Shown here: one piece after another, positions 1 to 9,603 of the stretch
How the letters are laid out: every line of letters begins with the position of its first letter
Numbering within the stretch: the first letter of the stretch is position 1
Source of the DNA: Candidatus Obscuribacterales bacterium
GTDB lineage: Bacteria > Cyanobacteriota > Vampirovibrionia > Obscuribacterales > Obscuribacteraceae
Direction: 5' to 3'
Assembly: GCA_019746975.1 (NCBI GenBank)
Contig: JAIERK010000196.1
Span: 1-38,420 of the forward strand
Length of the DNA: 38,420 nucleotides
Notes under the pieces: model-generated
The model's input: only the letters and a program-made list of their open reading frames with translations
Databases searched by the model: none
Told to the model about the DNA's origin: nothing
Program-made: the position numbers and the translations under genes

Positions 1-2
1 TC

Positions 3-3000
3 AAGCTCGACCTTAACCTCGATAATCCGCCGACGCGCAAGGATATGGAGAAGATTTACGCTACCTTGAATTGGAATAGCGAGGCAAAGAAAGTCAAAGA
101 AGCGGGCTTCAAGGAGCGTGATTATCGAGAGCTCGAGGGGCTTTTGAAGCGGATGAATCGCGCAGAGTGGATTCCAGGTGAAAAGATTCACGGCGATAGT
201 CTGGCCTGGGAGCGCCGGATGAGAGAGGTCGCGCCGATCGCCAGCACGTTCTCTCAAGTTGATGGAACTGAAAAAGCGATCAAGAAAATGATCGAGATGC
301 GGCGTGAAAAGCCGGGTTGGTACGCGCAGCTATTTAACGATACTTCTACTAAAACGACCTGGATGGATGAAGCCATCAAGGAACTGCAAAAGCTCCAGGA
401 CGATCGTGGCATGGCGCTTCCCAAAGATCTGTATGAGACACAAGACAAGCGCGATCGCATGGTTGCCCTGCAAAAGTGGCTCGACAAGTACCAGGACAAA
501 GCAAAAGATCAATACCTCAAGATCATGGACAATGTCGAGCAGAACCGCTTTGTCATATACGGAGATCGACCGAAGATTGCCGGATTCGATCCGGATAAAG
601 GACCGAATGGTCAGGATTACAATCTTGTTCGAGACAATTTTTGGTCTAAAAAACTGCCCGGCAATAAGTGGGAGGTCCGCACCGAAACGGAGTATGCCCA
701 GAGTGAAGTCTACAGCGTGTACGACTGTCCTCTATTGTGCGGCTCTGCCGGCAAGGTCGTCAATCATGGCAATAAAGATCCGATGATCTGTGAGGATGGT
801 GAGCTGTTGCCTGTCTTCGAGCCGGGCGCCGGTAAGCTATTTCTCGTGGAAGTGCAGAACCTGGGATCGTATAAGTTCTCAGAGGCCTCTGCCTATTACG
901 CCGCGCTCGTAGCCGAGGTCGGCGTGGACGCGGCTATGACTTATACCGGAGTAAAAGGGTTCCAGCAGGCCGGCAAATTAGCGGTCAAAGCCGGACAACT
1001 TGCCACCAAAGAGGCAAGCAAGCAGTTGATGAAGCAGGCTGTGAAATCGGCTCTTGCTGGAGTCATGGAGTTTACCCTTGGTGCGAGCGGTCCCTGGTTG
1101 CACACCGCCAAGGCAAGATATGAATCGGATGTCGGCAAATGGCTCAATAAGCGGCGAGGCGAAGCATTTGTCGTTATGGCCGGCTATAGTCTCTTGTCCT
1201 TCGGTAAGAATTCGGTGGCCTGGGCCGGTAGGCAAACCGGCATGTTGTCCGCCGCTCCCAAGGCAACTGAGATGCTCGTCGAGCAAGCGAAGGCGTGGAA
1301 GGATCTAAGCGCTATGGGTAAAGCCGGTCGTGTGCTCGAGACATCGCAAAGTCTGGGAACGCAGGCCTACTTCCTGGGGCTTTCCGGTAGAGAGTTCATC
1401 AACATCGCCGGCTTCAAGCAAGGGATCTTTGGCGACGGCAAAGGCGATTCGCTCGAGAATACACGCACCAACTTCATCGGACGCAAGGCTCGAGAACGCA
1501 TCTCCGCTATTGAAAATCGGACCGGCTCTGAGATTTTTGCCGACGAGAAAGGCGGTTCGAAACTATCGGATTATGGCAAACACTTCTTGCTTAGCGAGGG
1601 AAAGGCTTTGGCCTCTGGTAAGCCGAAAGAGACAGCCGATGCCATAACTAAGACGATGACTGATGCTGCCGCTGTTCTTCGCCTTGATCCAAAAGACAAA
1701 GGTCGCGAATCAACAGTCACCAAACTCGGTGACACATACAGGACGGCGAAAACTCCAGAGGAGAAGCAAGCTGCTGCCATCGCGCTCCTGGATCTGAGTC
1801 GCAAAGACGGAGTCATCGATCATGGTGTCTCGATCGCAGGACATAAAACAGTGGATTTGCTCGATTTCCTCACGAAGGAGCAGACCGAGGGCAGTCCGGA
1901 AAGAAAGATCGCGGCCGCGAAAGCGCGTTTTGCCTTTGCTGAGATTCCAGGACAGGATTATGCCGGAGTTTGCGAGACGTTGTTGAAGGACAAAGGCGCT
2001 TCGACCGACGTGAAGATGCAGGCAATAACAGGCTTGGGCATGAGCATGTGGGCAGCGCAGGATGCCGAAAAAAGCTTCGAGAGCGCAGCCGAATTCATGG
2101 ATTACTGGAGCCGCAGCCATGGACGCTCGCAGGTAGAGTTGCAGGAAAAGCTTACTGCCATCGCCGACGGATCATCGGGCGAGGAAAGCGCTGACCTCAG
2201 AGCCTTTGCCGGCAATGTCCTGTTTGCCCTCAATCGTCACGACACCTCCGATCGAGCATTCCTGCTCGATAGCGCCTTCAGGGATTGGGCTGCTGGACGA
2301 GCAAAAGGGGACGGCGAATATGCCAAAGCATTCGTCGCGGAAATGCGGAAAGATCTTGTTTTTACCCCGCCGAACAATCCAGCGCAATACGCCGATGCCC
2401 GTTCGCATCAGTTAATGGCTGCCACCGTCCTTTCCACCATTAGAAATCCTGGATTGTCGCCGAGCGAGTGGAATATGGCCCAGGACGAGGTCAATAATGC
2501 TCTTGCCGATTGCGTAAGCTTCCGGGCGCCGGATGTGGCCGTTCAGGCGTTGGCACGATTAGGTGGCGATCGCCTCAAGTCTTTGCCTCGCGATGTGCAG
2601 GACAGAGTGCGGATCAATGCAGTCAACATCTTGAGGATGGAGAACAGTAACGATCCGAATTTGGGCAATCCACTGGAGTGTAAATTAGCGATTCTTGCGA
2701 TGCTGCCCAATGTTCTCGCTCATGCCAATCCGTCCCAGCGCCAGCATGCCGTCGCTTCTGTGACTAGCCTAATCAAACAGGGCGATAAAAATTATGCCGG
2801 TAGCAGTCCTGAATTGAGAATCGCAGCTGTCCACGCACTCGCGTCGATGGGTGACAGGGGCGGCGAACAGGTGCTTCGTGACTTGTTGCTCTTCAAAGAT
2901 GGCGAACCGCTAGAGCCGTCTGCCGACGTCCGAATCGCCGCATTGCAGAATCTGCATCGCATGATCTTGCCTGAGAACCGCGACAACAATGAGAAGTTTA

Positions 3001-6000
3001 AGGCCTATCTCAAAGAGTACAAGGCGAGAGAATCCGACCCCAGAGCCAATCAAATTGCTGAAGCTTTGAGTATTGTTCGTGAGATTCGCCCGATTCCTCA
3101 GGATGGCGACAAAGAGACAGAGCGGCGTGAGGTGCGCTATTACGATGAATTCGGTACGCCTGACCGAATGCACATGTCTATCAATCGTTTTCTCGATCAA
3201 AATTTCGCCAAGCTCAACAAGCAAGATTATGACAAGAAGATTGCCGATAACACCAAGAGTTACGACAGCAGTTTTGGTCTCCTTTCATATGCGAGTGATA
3301 CCTGGTCATGGCAGTACAAGCACGGACACTGGGCACCTGGTCAGGGAAAAGGCGCCGTGGAGTACAATCGCGACGAGCGCGAAAGAGTTGCGTATGAATA
3401 TGCCAGCGATTTGTATCGCCTGGCGCGCTGGTCCAAAGGCGATTTCAAGAATGATAAGCTGCCCGCAAACGAAAAGAACATCAAAGACGAAGACCATAGG
3501 CTGGATGTGCAAAAGCAGGCGATCCGAACGCTGGCTTATCTGATCCGTCACAGCGGCAACGCCGATCCCGGTGAGCACGCCAACGGTCCAGGCGTCATGT
3601 ATCCGGATGTCGGCGAGATTCCAATGATTGACTATAAGGGAAAAAACTTCCTTCGAGATTTGGATAGAAATGAGTGCACCGCGGTAGCAGCAAAGGCTTT
3701 AGCCGATCTGTGTAAACCAGGTCAGGGAGATGGAGTTCGTGTTCAGGCATCGAAGTATTTGATAGAGCTGATCAAGAATCCGGATATCAGCCCTCAAGCG
3801 AGGCTTCAACTTGCTCGCGGACTCAACAATCTTTACGATTTTTCTGCGGAAAAACTGAAGTCCACGGACCATTCGCAAGCAATTATCAGCAAGGAAGAAG
3901 CGGCACTTATTACAGCGGATGCGCTCAAGGCACATCGTGCCGGACGTTTGCCGGAAGACGAGGGAGAGCCAGGCGATTCCGAGGAGAAGAAGCGATGGCA
4001 AAGGGATGTCGAAGCCAGCAGAAAAGTTCAGGACGAACTCATGCTCGGACTGATCTGGACTCATGAAAATCGGCAGGTAAAGCGGGTTATCGAAGACATT
4101 ATCCACAAGACCAAGGATGATAATCTCAAGCGCAGAGCCGAGCTCATGTTGGATCGAACCATGGGAGTGGCCGTCAGAGACAGAGAATACAGCCGAGGTG
4201 AGCGAGCTCTGGAATCTGGTAAGTCGCCTGCCGATCGAGCCAGGCAGGCGCAGGACGCTCTCGATGCTGTCCGAACTGGCGCGAGCGCTTACGAGGCCGT
4301 CGAACATATTTTCCGAGCATCTTACGGACGCGGATTCGAGGAGAAGGACGAGCGCCTTCCAGTATTGACCGCGGCGCTCAATCACAACGACCAGCTGATT
4401 CGTTGCGCGGCAGCATTCGCTCTCACGTCCGCGCACGCGAGACAAACCATACCAGGTGCGCTTCAAGGTCAAGCATTGAAGACGCTGGCAGACCTGTCGA
4501 AGCATTCGACCAATCCGCACGTTAAGTCAGAGGCCAATATCAAACTGAAGGAGTTGACTCTCGAAACCAACCGCGCCTATAACCAGTCTAAGAATAAATC
4601 GGACAAACCCGCTTCGACAAAGGAGGAGCGAGACCGGACAGACAGTCTCAAGAGACGTGTCGACTTCTTCGAGAAGTTAGACTCGGAAGCAACAAAGGAC
4701 AGGCAGGGCGTCAAGTCGATCTTCTACGAATGCGCAACCGGTGCTCAAAACGCCTCTATTCCGCAGCGGACAGCAGAGTTGAAGAACCTTGTAGAGGGCA
4801 AGTCCACAGGCGATCCGGTGCGTGCAATCTTCCGCGCCTGCCTCTCACGTGTCGATGATCCGGAGTTGAAGACACAGGGTCTCCTCAACGCGAGGGAGTC
4901 AGATGAACGGATTCCCTTGCTCAGGCAGCTCGCCGAATCAACGGACGAACGGACACGCGTAGCTGCCAACATGATGCTGGCGCGTTTCGCGCCGAGTGTC
5001 ACCGATCGGGTTGCATCTTTCAATGCCCTGGCCAATGCCGAGGGCTACAGTACATCTGATGTTTTGCGCTCGGATGCAGGAAAGGAGCTGGATGGACTGA
5101 CTACTGTTTTCGCCCAGCAACGCTTCGGCAATCTAAATTTCGACGGCAAAGTCAAAGCCGCCAGGGAGAATGTCGTTAAATCGAAAGCCCTGGAAGCTGA
5201 GCTTGCTAAGCCTCCTTTTGAGGTGAAAGCGGATGCACTCCAGAAGCAAATCAAGGAATTGTGTGGTTTTCAAAATCCAATACTCACACCGGACGATCCT
5301 CGCATGAAGGTTGTTTTGAGAGCCACCGAGTATGGTGACACGGACAATCCTGAACACAAGGAGATTCGTCGAATAGCCGTACAGGCAGTGCTGGAGTCGC
5401 ACGCTGGTCGCTTCCGCGAAACAAAACAATTTATCGAAATGAACTCCATGCTGGAGACGAGCTACAAACTCACTCAGGAAAAGTACCCAGGTGCGCAAGC
5501 TGATAAGGTGCCGGAAGTTAACGAGAAGCTATCGCTGATGCGTGATGGACACACTGTGGCCGGTCAGTTTTATTTGCAGAACGAACAGCCCTTGTTCGCC
5601 AGACATGAGTTCCAGAAAGCGCTTGAATTCGAGAATCGCCGGACTCCACGCGATAAGCAAGGTAAATTCCAACCCACGGCTCAAGCCAAAATGTTGATGT
5701 CTACGATAGACAATTTGAAAACTGCCTCGAGTGATCAGGAGGATTTCGAACGAGATAGAAGGCGCAGAGCCAGTGAAGATTACAGCAGGAATTCCGAAGT
5801 TCGAATTGCGGATGTTCTCACTGCCTACCCTCAGGTCAAAGATATCGCGGAGGCTGGTACGACCACTGATGCGGCTGTCGATTCTCTCGACTCGAGGACG
5901 TCGCAGCTGGTTAAAGATGGCAAGTACTCAGAAGCTCGTGATTTGTTAGTGGCATACAACAGGCTGTTGGAAGCATCTGATACTACAGGCGGTGTTAATC

Positions 6001-7544
6001 ACGCTAAGATCGTCGGGATCTATAACAGCGCAATTTACGAGCTGGGCGGCAAAGGGAAGGCGACAGCAACCCTGGACATAAAAGACGAAAGTATCAGGCT
6101 GGCTATCCGCGAGGATGAGCTCAGAATGCGCTACGGCTCCACTGGAGACTCTGCTATATCAGCGCAGAGAGAAATCGCCAGGGATGTTCTTCAAAGCTTC
6201 AGGAGCTCTTCTAGCAAGGCTCACCCCGAGGAGTTGAAGCGGCTTACCGGTCGCCTCGCCCTCCTGGAGAAGCAAGTCGATCAAATGAGTAACGGTGATC
6301 CGATTGATTTGGCACCGCGAGTGAGCGGTCCGGCTGTCGATGTTCAGGCCAAGATCAGGGCTGGTTTGCCGTTGTCGCTGGATCAAACCTTAACTGCATA
6401 TGCCGACGCTGTGAAAAAGGGCGATGCCGTGGGGGTTGCTCAGGCGCTCGATATGCTTACGGCGCCTGGAATGCCTGAGTTGAAGAGTGGCGATCGTAGA
6501 TTGAAACTGCTTCAGGATGCATCCAAGTATGGAGACGAGTCCAGGCTGACACCGGCGGACAGAGAGGTTAGACGTAAGGCGGAGCTTCAACTGACCCGAT
6601 TTCGGGCGCAGGACGCCTTGACTACGCGCAACTTCTCGCAAGCGCTAAAGGAAGCGGAGAGTGCCGTCAAGCTTGCGGGTGGTGACAATGCTAAAGAAAT
6701 TACTCCTGAGTTGACGGCTCAGTATCGGCTTTTGACCAGGGTTTTAGACGCCCAAATGAAGGTGAACTTTTTCGAAAACAAAGACTACACGGCTGCCGAA
6801 ACCCAAGCGAAGCGAATTTTGGATATCGAGCGCACTTTGTCCGGCGGGGAAACAAACACGGGCGTCAAGCGCGCATTCGCTACGTTGACCAATCTGCGCT
6901 CTCGGCAAGTCCAGGAAAGCTATGACGAACAGGATTGGCCCAAAGCCGAGGGCGTCCGCGCTGAGATCCGTGAGCGTCACATCAAGGACGTCAATAATGT
7001 CTTCAAGAAGGAGCTCGATGCGCGCGAAGAGCGAGCACGCGACGAATACAAGTCGGCCTCGAAGAAAGAGCTTGGCACCTATCAGGAACAGCAGCGCGAT
7101 TTGCGAGCCTTCTTTGATCTTCTCGATGTACTTGTGTATCGCGGGAAATTCGATGACGCTCGCAAATTGGCTTCTGACCGAGCAGAAGCTGTTTCAAAGC
7201 GTGGTGGTCTGGATTTCGCCGGGCGTCCGCCAATTGAGATGGCTGTTTGGGATTTGAAGATTGCTGCTCAGATGCTGAGTGAGAGAAACCAGCACCAGGT
7301 GAAAGGTATGGTGCTGGTAGAGGTAGCGAAATTCATGGAGAGTGAGGCGGAGCTGGAAGAAAAGGTTCACGACGAAAAGTACGGAAAGGACAGCTACAAA
7401 GGGATTGTCGATATTCTTCATCTGCCGTTCTTGCGTGAGTATATGAATGACATTGGCACGGTTGAGAAAAAGGCTATCGAAGCGAGCATCGAGCGCCTTG
7501 AGAAAAAGTATCAGCTCGGAAAGCATGCGCTGAAGGCGAAGTAG
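3..7544 (+). CDS. Giant HEAT/TPR-type alpha-solenoid protein, 5' end missing
   Basis: The frame is open from the first complete codon at base 3. The first ATG at 45 has no usable ribosome binding site (AAGG sits only two to three bases before it), so the gene most likely begins left of the window. At least 2513 residues are visible. Numbering from the ATG, residues 1-180 are charged helices. Residues about 190-280 form a less helical domain with cysteines. About 280-360 is Ala/Gly-rich. About 600-1800 holds degenerate HEAT-like helix pairs (for example RIAAVHALASMG near 924). About 1840-2450 has TPR-like units (EARDLL, QALKEAESAV, AETQAKRI). No catalytic motif was recognised. Such solenoids usually scaffold protein-protein contacts, and the role here is unknown. 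Codon use is mixed, unlike the GC-rich modules downstream. The reading frame is certain; the domain labels are moderately sure. Confidence 0.85.
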   Translation, partial: KLDLNLDNPPTRKDMEKIYATLNWNSEAKKVKEAGFKERDYRELEGLLKRMNRAEWIPGEKIHGDSLAWERRMREVAPIASTFSQVDGTEKAIKKMIEMRREKPGWYAQLFNDTSTKTTWMDEAIKELQKLQDDRGMALPKDLYETQDKRDRMVALQKWLDKYQDKAKDQYLKIMDNVEQNRFVIYGDRPKIAGFDPDKGPNGQDYNLVRDNFWSKKLPGNKWEVRTETEYAQSEVYSVYDCPLLCGSAGKVVNHGNKDPMICEDGELLPVFEPGAGKLFLVEVQNLGSYKFSEASAYYAALVAEVGVDAAMTYTGVKGFQQAGKLAVKAGQLATKEASKQLMKQAVKSALAGVMEFTLGASGPWLHTAKARYESDVGKWLNKRRGEAFVVMAGYSLLSFGKNSVAWAGRQTGMLSAAPKATEMLVEQAKAWKDLSAMGKAGRVLETSQSLGTQAYFLGLSGREFINIAGFKQGIFGDGKGDSLENTRTNFIGRKARERISAIENRTGSEIFADEKGGSKLSDYGKHFLLSEGKALASGKPKETADAITKTMTDAAAVLRLDPKDKGRESTVTKLGDTYRTAKTPEEKQAAAIALLDLSRKDGVIDHGVSIAGHKTVDLLDFLTKEQTEGSPERKIAAAKARFAFAEIPGQDYAGVCETLLKDKGASTDVKMQAITGLGMSMWAAQDAEKSFESAAEFMDYWSRSHGRSQVELQEKLTAIADGSSGEESADLRAFAGNVLFALNRHDTSDRAFLLDSAFRDWAAGRAKGDGEYAKAFVAEMRKDLVFTPPNNPAQYADARSHQLMAATVLSTIRNPGLSPSEWNMAQDEVNNALADCVSFRAPDVAVQALARLGGDRLKSLPRDVQDRVRINAVNILRMENSNDPNLGNPLECKLAILAMLPNVLAHANPSQRQHAVASVTSLIKQGDKNYAGSSPELRIAAVHALASMGDRGGEQVLRDLLLFKDGEPLEPSADVRIAALQNLHRMILPENRDNNEKFKAYLKEYKARESDPRANQIAEALSIVREIRPIPQDGDKETERREVRYYDEFGTPDRMHMSINRFLDQNFAKLNKQDYDKKIADNTKSYDSSFGLLSYASDTWSWQYKHGHWAPGQGKGAVEYNRDERERVAYEYASDLYRLARWSKGDFKNDKLPANEKNIKDEDHRLDVQKQAIRTLAYLIRHSGNADPGEHANGPGVMYPDVGEIPMIDYKGKNFLRDLDRNECTAVAAKALADLCKPGQGDGVRVQASKYLIELIKNPDISPQARLQLARGLNNLYDFSAEKLKSTDHSQAIISKEEAALITADALKAHRAGRLPEDEGEPGDSEEKKRWQRDVEASRKVQDELMLGLIWTHENRQVKRVIEDIIHKTKDDNLKRRAELMLDRTMGVAVRDREYSRGERALESGKSPADRARQAQDALDAVRTGASAYEAVEHIFRASYGRGFEEKDERLPVLTAALNHNDQLIRCAAAFALTSAHARQTIPGALQGQALKTLADLSKHSTNPHVKSEANIKLKELTLETNRAYNQSKNKSDKPASTKEERDRTDSLKRRVDFFEKLDSEATKDRQGVKSIFYECATGAQNASIPQRTAELKNLVEGKSTGDPVRAIFRACLSRVDDPELKTQGLLNARESDERIPLLRQLAESTDERTRVAANMMLARFAPSVTDRVASFNALANAEGYSTSDVLRSDAGKELDGLTTVFAQQRFGNLNFDGKVKAARENVVKSKALEAELAKPPFEVKADALQKQIKELCGFQNPILTPDDPRMKVVLRATEYGDTDNPEHKEIRRIAVQAVLESHAGRFRETKQFIEMNSMLETSYKLTQEKYPGAQADKVPEVNEKLSLMRDGHTVAGQFYLQNEQPLFARHEFQKALEFENRRTPRDKQGKFQPTAQAKMLMSTIDNLKTASSDQEDFERDRRRRASEDYSRNSEVRIADVLTAYPQVKDIAEAGTTTDAAVDSLDSRTSQLVKDGKYSEARDLLVAYNRLLEASDTTGGVNHAKIVGIYNSAIYELGGKGKATATLDIKDESIRLAIREDELRMRYGSTGDSAISAQREIARDVLQSFRSSSSKAHPEELKRLTGRLALLEKQVDQMSNGDPIDLAPRVSGPAVDVQAKIRAGLPLSLDQTLTAYADAVKKGDAVGVAQALDMLTAPGMPELKSGDRRLKLLQDASKYGDESRLTPADREVRRKAELQLTRFRAQDALTTRNFSQALKEAESAVKLAGGDNAKEITPELTAQYRLLTRVLDAQMKVNFFENKDYTAAETQAKRILDIERTLSGGETNTGVKRAFATLTNLRSRQVQESYDEQDWPKAEGVRAEIRERHIKDVNNVFKKELDAREERARDEYKSASKKELGTYQEQQRDLRAFFDLLDVLVYRGKFDDARKLASDRAEAVSKRGGLDFAGRPPIEMAVWDLKIAAQMLSERNQHQVKGMVLVEVAKFMESEAELEEKVHDEKYGKDSYKGIVDILHLPFLREYMNDIGTVEKKAIEASIERLEKKYQLGKHALKAK

Positions 7545-8155
7545 GCAGCGCAGTTATTCCTGTCGGGAATACCCATCAGCCTTCCCGGGCGTAAGTAACA
7601 TACTTTCGATTATGCGAGCCGCGACAACCGTTTACGAGCGGAGTATGTCACCATATCTGGTACCGATAATGATGCGCGTGAACTGTGGAAAGGGACCGAC
7701 TGCGTTGTGTAATTGCACAGTCCATCAGGGGTTTAATATCCAAATAATAGATTGTGCTATATGTGCGTGATCTAGTAATTACTAGATCATGGGTGGTTTC
7801 GTTTACAGATCGAAGTCTTGAAACGCTTATTCTTGCCGCCTTTGAGGCTGTATCCCCTGTGAGGAATGTTTATTGATGTCAATATGAGATTTTGCTTAGT
7901 ATTTGTTATCAACTCCATCCGACTCGATGTAATACCTCTACAACTCGAACACCAAGCTAACTAGAGCAAAACGAATACAAAACGTGCCATCAGCGCGTTG
8001 AGTGTTCTAATCGGCTCTGTGACCTGGTTGTTGAAGAGTGAATTACGTCGTCGGCGTTCTTACCGAAGGGGGCAACGGACAAGAAGAGTCTGCGAGATTC
8101 GCGATTGAGCGTCAACCCGAAGTGATGTTCCATTCCCAGTTCACGAGGACCAGCC
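7545..8155. other. Gene-free AT-rich spacer with inverted repeats
   Basis: No convincing coding sequence is visible in about 610 bases. It holds a 7-base inverted repeat (7598-7604 with 7642-7648), a near-palindrome TGTG-TAATTG-CACA around 7706-7719, and a perfect 22-base palindrome at 7768-7789. Composition becomes GC-rich again from about 8040, just before the small membrane protein gene. The spacer separates the giant solenoid gene from the thioredoxin module. Confidence 0.6.
7768..7789. promoter_or_regulatory. Perfect 22-bp palindrome, possible operator
   Basis: TGATCTAGTAA followed by its exact reverse complement, with no spacer. A perfect dyad of this length in an intergenic region suits a dimeric repressor site. 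No regulator gene lies nearby and no promoter could be anchored to it, so the role is inference. Confidence 0.35.
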
Positions 8156-8293
8156 ATGAAGAACCTGCTCGTTCGTATGTTCCGTCCCGTAGTCGAAGTG
8201 GTCGCCACCATCGTCGTCTGCCTGTTCATCTTCGCCCTGTTCGGCGGCTTGGGCGCGAGCCTGAGCGAGAACAACCGGTTCCGAGGGACGTGA
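8156..8293 (+). CDS. Small single-span membrane protein, 45 aa
   Basis: This short frame starts MKNLLVRMFRPVVEVV and contains one hydrophobic segment (about residues 12-34, VEVVATIVVCLFIFALFGG), followed by a short polar tail ending NRFRGT. A GAGG element lies 7-9 bases before the ATG. Codon use is strongly C/G-ending, matching the neighbouring thioredoxin gene. A strong terminator stem-loop follows 53 bases after the stop, which supports a real short transcript. The positive residues before the span suggest N-in topology. The family is not recognised. It is convergent with the thioredoxin gene, so it is its own transcription unit. Confidence rests on codon use, RBS, hydrophobic span and terminator together. 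Confidence 0.6.
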   Translation: MKNLLVRMFRPVVEVVATIVVCLFIFALFGGLGASLSENNRFRGT

Positions 8294-8345
8294 TGCAAGC
8301 TGACCCCTGGGTGGCGCACAGCGCCACCGTCTGATTGACGGGCTC

Positions 8346-8372
8346 GCGGGGTGCCCGTCCAGGGCACCCCGC
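8346..8372 (+). terminator. Terminator after small membrane protein gene
   Basis: A perfect 11-bp stem (GCGGGGTGCCC) with a 5-base loop is followed by ACCGCTTTTG. It lies 53 bases after the stop of the 45-residue gene on the same strand. Confidence 0.7.
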
Positions 8373-8426
8373 ACCGCTTTTGCTGGATCATTGTAATACT
8401 AAATAAGATAATAGGAGGCCGAAGTA

Positions 8427-8462
8427 AAACCCTTTCGAGCGGACGCCCGCTCGAAAGGGTTT
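8427..8462 (-). terminator. Terminator, 16-bp perfect stem, minus-strand thioredoxin unit
   Basis: AAACCCTTTCGAGCGG and its exact complement are separated by four bases. Read on the minus strand the stem runs directly into TTTT, so it best serves the thioredoxin transcript that ends at 8673. It could also back up the plus-strand terminator at 8346-8372. Confidence 0.65.
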
Positions 8463-8672
8463 ACAGCCACCAAGCAGCTTCTGCCAGACGCGTCTTTGTG
8501 TAGCACCCGGCAGCGGTTGTGACCCGCTTTTGCTACAAGCGTCATCTGCAGTTTGAATGCTCAGAGGCGCTCCCCGTCGGGCGGAGAGCTTGGGTGTTTG
8601 GTCCCGCGCCCATCAGAGCTCGCTTGCGGCTGTTGGTCAGCCTTTAAGCGAGCCCTGTTGCTGGCCCGTCGC

Positions 8673-9314
8673 CTAGTTCTGGTTCGGCTTCCCGTCGCTC
8701 TTGGGAGCGTTCTTGGGGGCGGCCTCCATCTTCGGGGTGGCGTTGTTCTTCGGGGCGGCGTCGTTCTTCGGAGCGTCCTTGGTCGGCTGGGCTGGCTGAG
8801 CGGGCTGCGCCGGCTGGCCCGGCTTCTTCTTCTCGAAGAGCGGGACAAGCTTGGTCGCCGGGTCCAGGCACTTGTCGATCACCTGCTTCAACTGCGCCTC
8901 GGAGAGCGCGCCCTTGGCTCCGCCCGCCGAAATTGTGCCGTTGGCATCGGGGCGCAGGAAGATCGTCGCCGGAATCGAGGTGATCCCGAACAGGTCGGCC
9001 ACGTCCGGGTTGTCGTCCACGTTGATCGAGACGAACTTGACCTTGCCGGCGTAGTCGCCCGACACCTTCTCGAAGACCGGCTTGAACTGCTGGCACGGTC
9101 CGCACCAGTCGGCGTGGAAGTCGATGATCACCGGCACGGTGGACTCCATCACCTCCTTGAGGAAGGTCTGGTCGGTGACGACGGTGACGTGGGTGTTGGC
9201 GGCCGGCTTCGCGGCGGGCTGCGGTCCCTTGTCGAAGAAGATCAGGTTGACGGCGATGGCCGCGGCCGCGACGGCGACCAGGATGCCGATGACGTACTTG
9301 GTGGGAATCTTCAT
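8673..9314 (-). CDS. Membrane-anchored thioredoxin-fold protein with Pro/Ala-rich tail
   Basis: 213 residues. A short basic N-terminus and a hydrophobic span (residues about 7-26) anchor the protein. A thioredoxin domain at about 42-150 carries the WCGPC active site (residues 70-74) after the strand VIIDFHA, and the cis-proline in SIPAT (residue 115), so the redox pair C71/C74 is intact. It should act in the periplasm or outer face of the membrane as a disulfide reductase or exchange protein. The tail from about 165 is low-complexity (PAQ repeats, then APKN-type repeats). The start has AAGGGG five bases upstream. A 7-bp stem-loop ends 20 bases before the ATG. A longer antisense frame over this locus is a GC-rich shadow. 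The gene forms a minus-strand unit with the small membrane protein gene upstream. Confidence 0.92.
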   Translation of the reverse strand: MKIPTKYVIGILVAVAAAAIAVNLIFFDKGPQPAAKPAANTHVTVVTDQTFLKEVMESTVPVIIDFHADWCGPCQQFKPVFEKVSGDYAGKVKFVSINVDDNPDVADLFGITSIPATIFLRPDANGTISAGGAKGALSEAQLKQVIDKCLDPATKLVPLFEKKKPGQPAQPAQPAQPTKDAPKNDAAPKNNATPKMEAAPKNAPKSDGKPNQN

Positions 9315-9334
9315 GTTGAACCCCTTGGGTTGGG

Positions 9335-9354
9335 TCGTCCAGTCTGTTGGACGA
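9335..9354 (-). promoter_or_regulatory. 5'-leader hairpin of thioredoxin gene
   Basis: TCGTCCA and TGGACGA form a 7-bp stem with a 6-base loop, ending 20 bases before the thioredoxin ATG. Similar leader hairpins precede other GC-rich genes in the window (12548-12572, 18306-18327, 36655-36674). Confidence 0.45.
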
Positions 9355-9429
9355 GGTGGTGAAGTTGGACCTAGTCTGTTCTCGCACGAGTACAGCCGTT
9401 CGGTCCGTGAATACAGGCGGAGCTACGCC

Positions 9430-9603
9430 TTAACGGTCGCCGGGTTGGACCGTTTTTGCCGGCACCGCCTGAGGTGTCGACTGGGGCGCGGGTGTCTCGT
9501 GTCGGTCCGAGTGGAGCGTACGAATCAGAATTCGCAGGAGCAGGAGGATGACGATCAGGTGGAGCAACCTCGTCCTGCCCATCTCGTGGTGTGATCTGCG
9601 CAT
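9430..9603 (-). CDS. Small membrane protein upstream of thioredoxin, 57 aa
   Basis: Starts MRRSHHEMGRTRLLHL with GGAG seven bases before the ATG. The frame continues upstream without an RBS, so this start was chosen. A Leu/Ile-rich hydrophobic span (about residues 14-26) is followed by a polar, Pro/Gln-rich tail ending TVQPGDR. The Pro/Ala/Gln-rich style echoes the thioredoxin tail encoded 115 bases downstream on the same strand. Codon use is GC-rich as in the rest of the module. The family is unknown. A role as partner of the membrane thioredoxin is inferred only from position. Confidence 0.5.
   Translation of the reverse strand: MRRSHHEMGRTRLLHLIVILLLLRILIRTLHSDRHETPAPQSTPQAVPAKTVQPGDR

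Noticed and set aside
3699..4520. 273-codon minus-strand frame inside the giant solenoid gene
   Set aside because: Antisense to a strongly supported coding frame, without RBS or recognisable sequence.
8553..9362. 269-codon plus-strand frame over the thioredoxin gene
   Set aside because: Antisense to the WCGPC thioredoxin; the Leu/Arg/Gly-rich translation is typical of a shadow.
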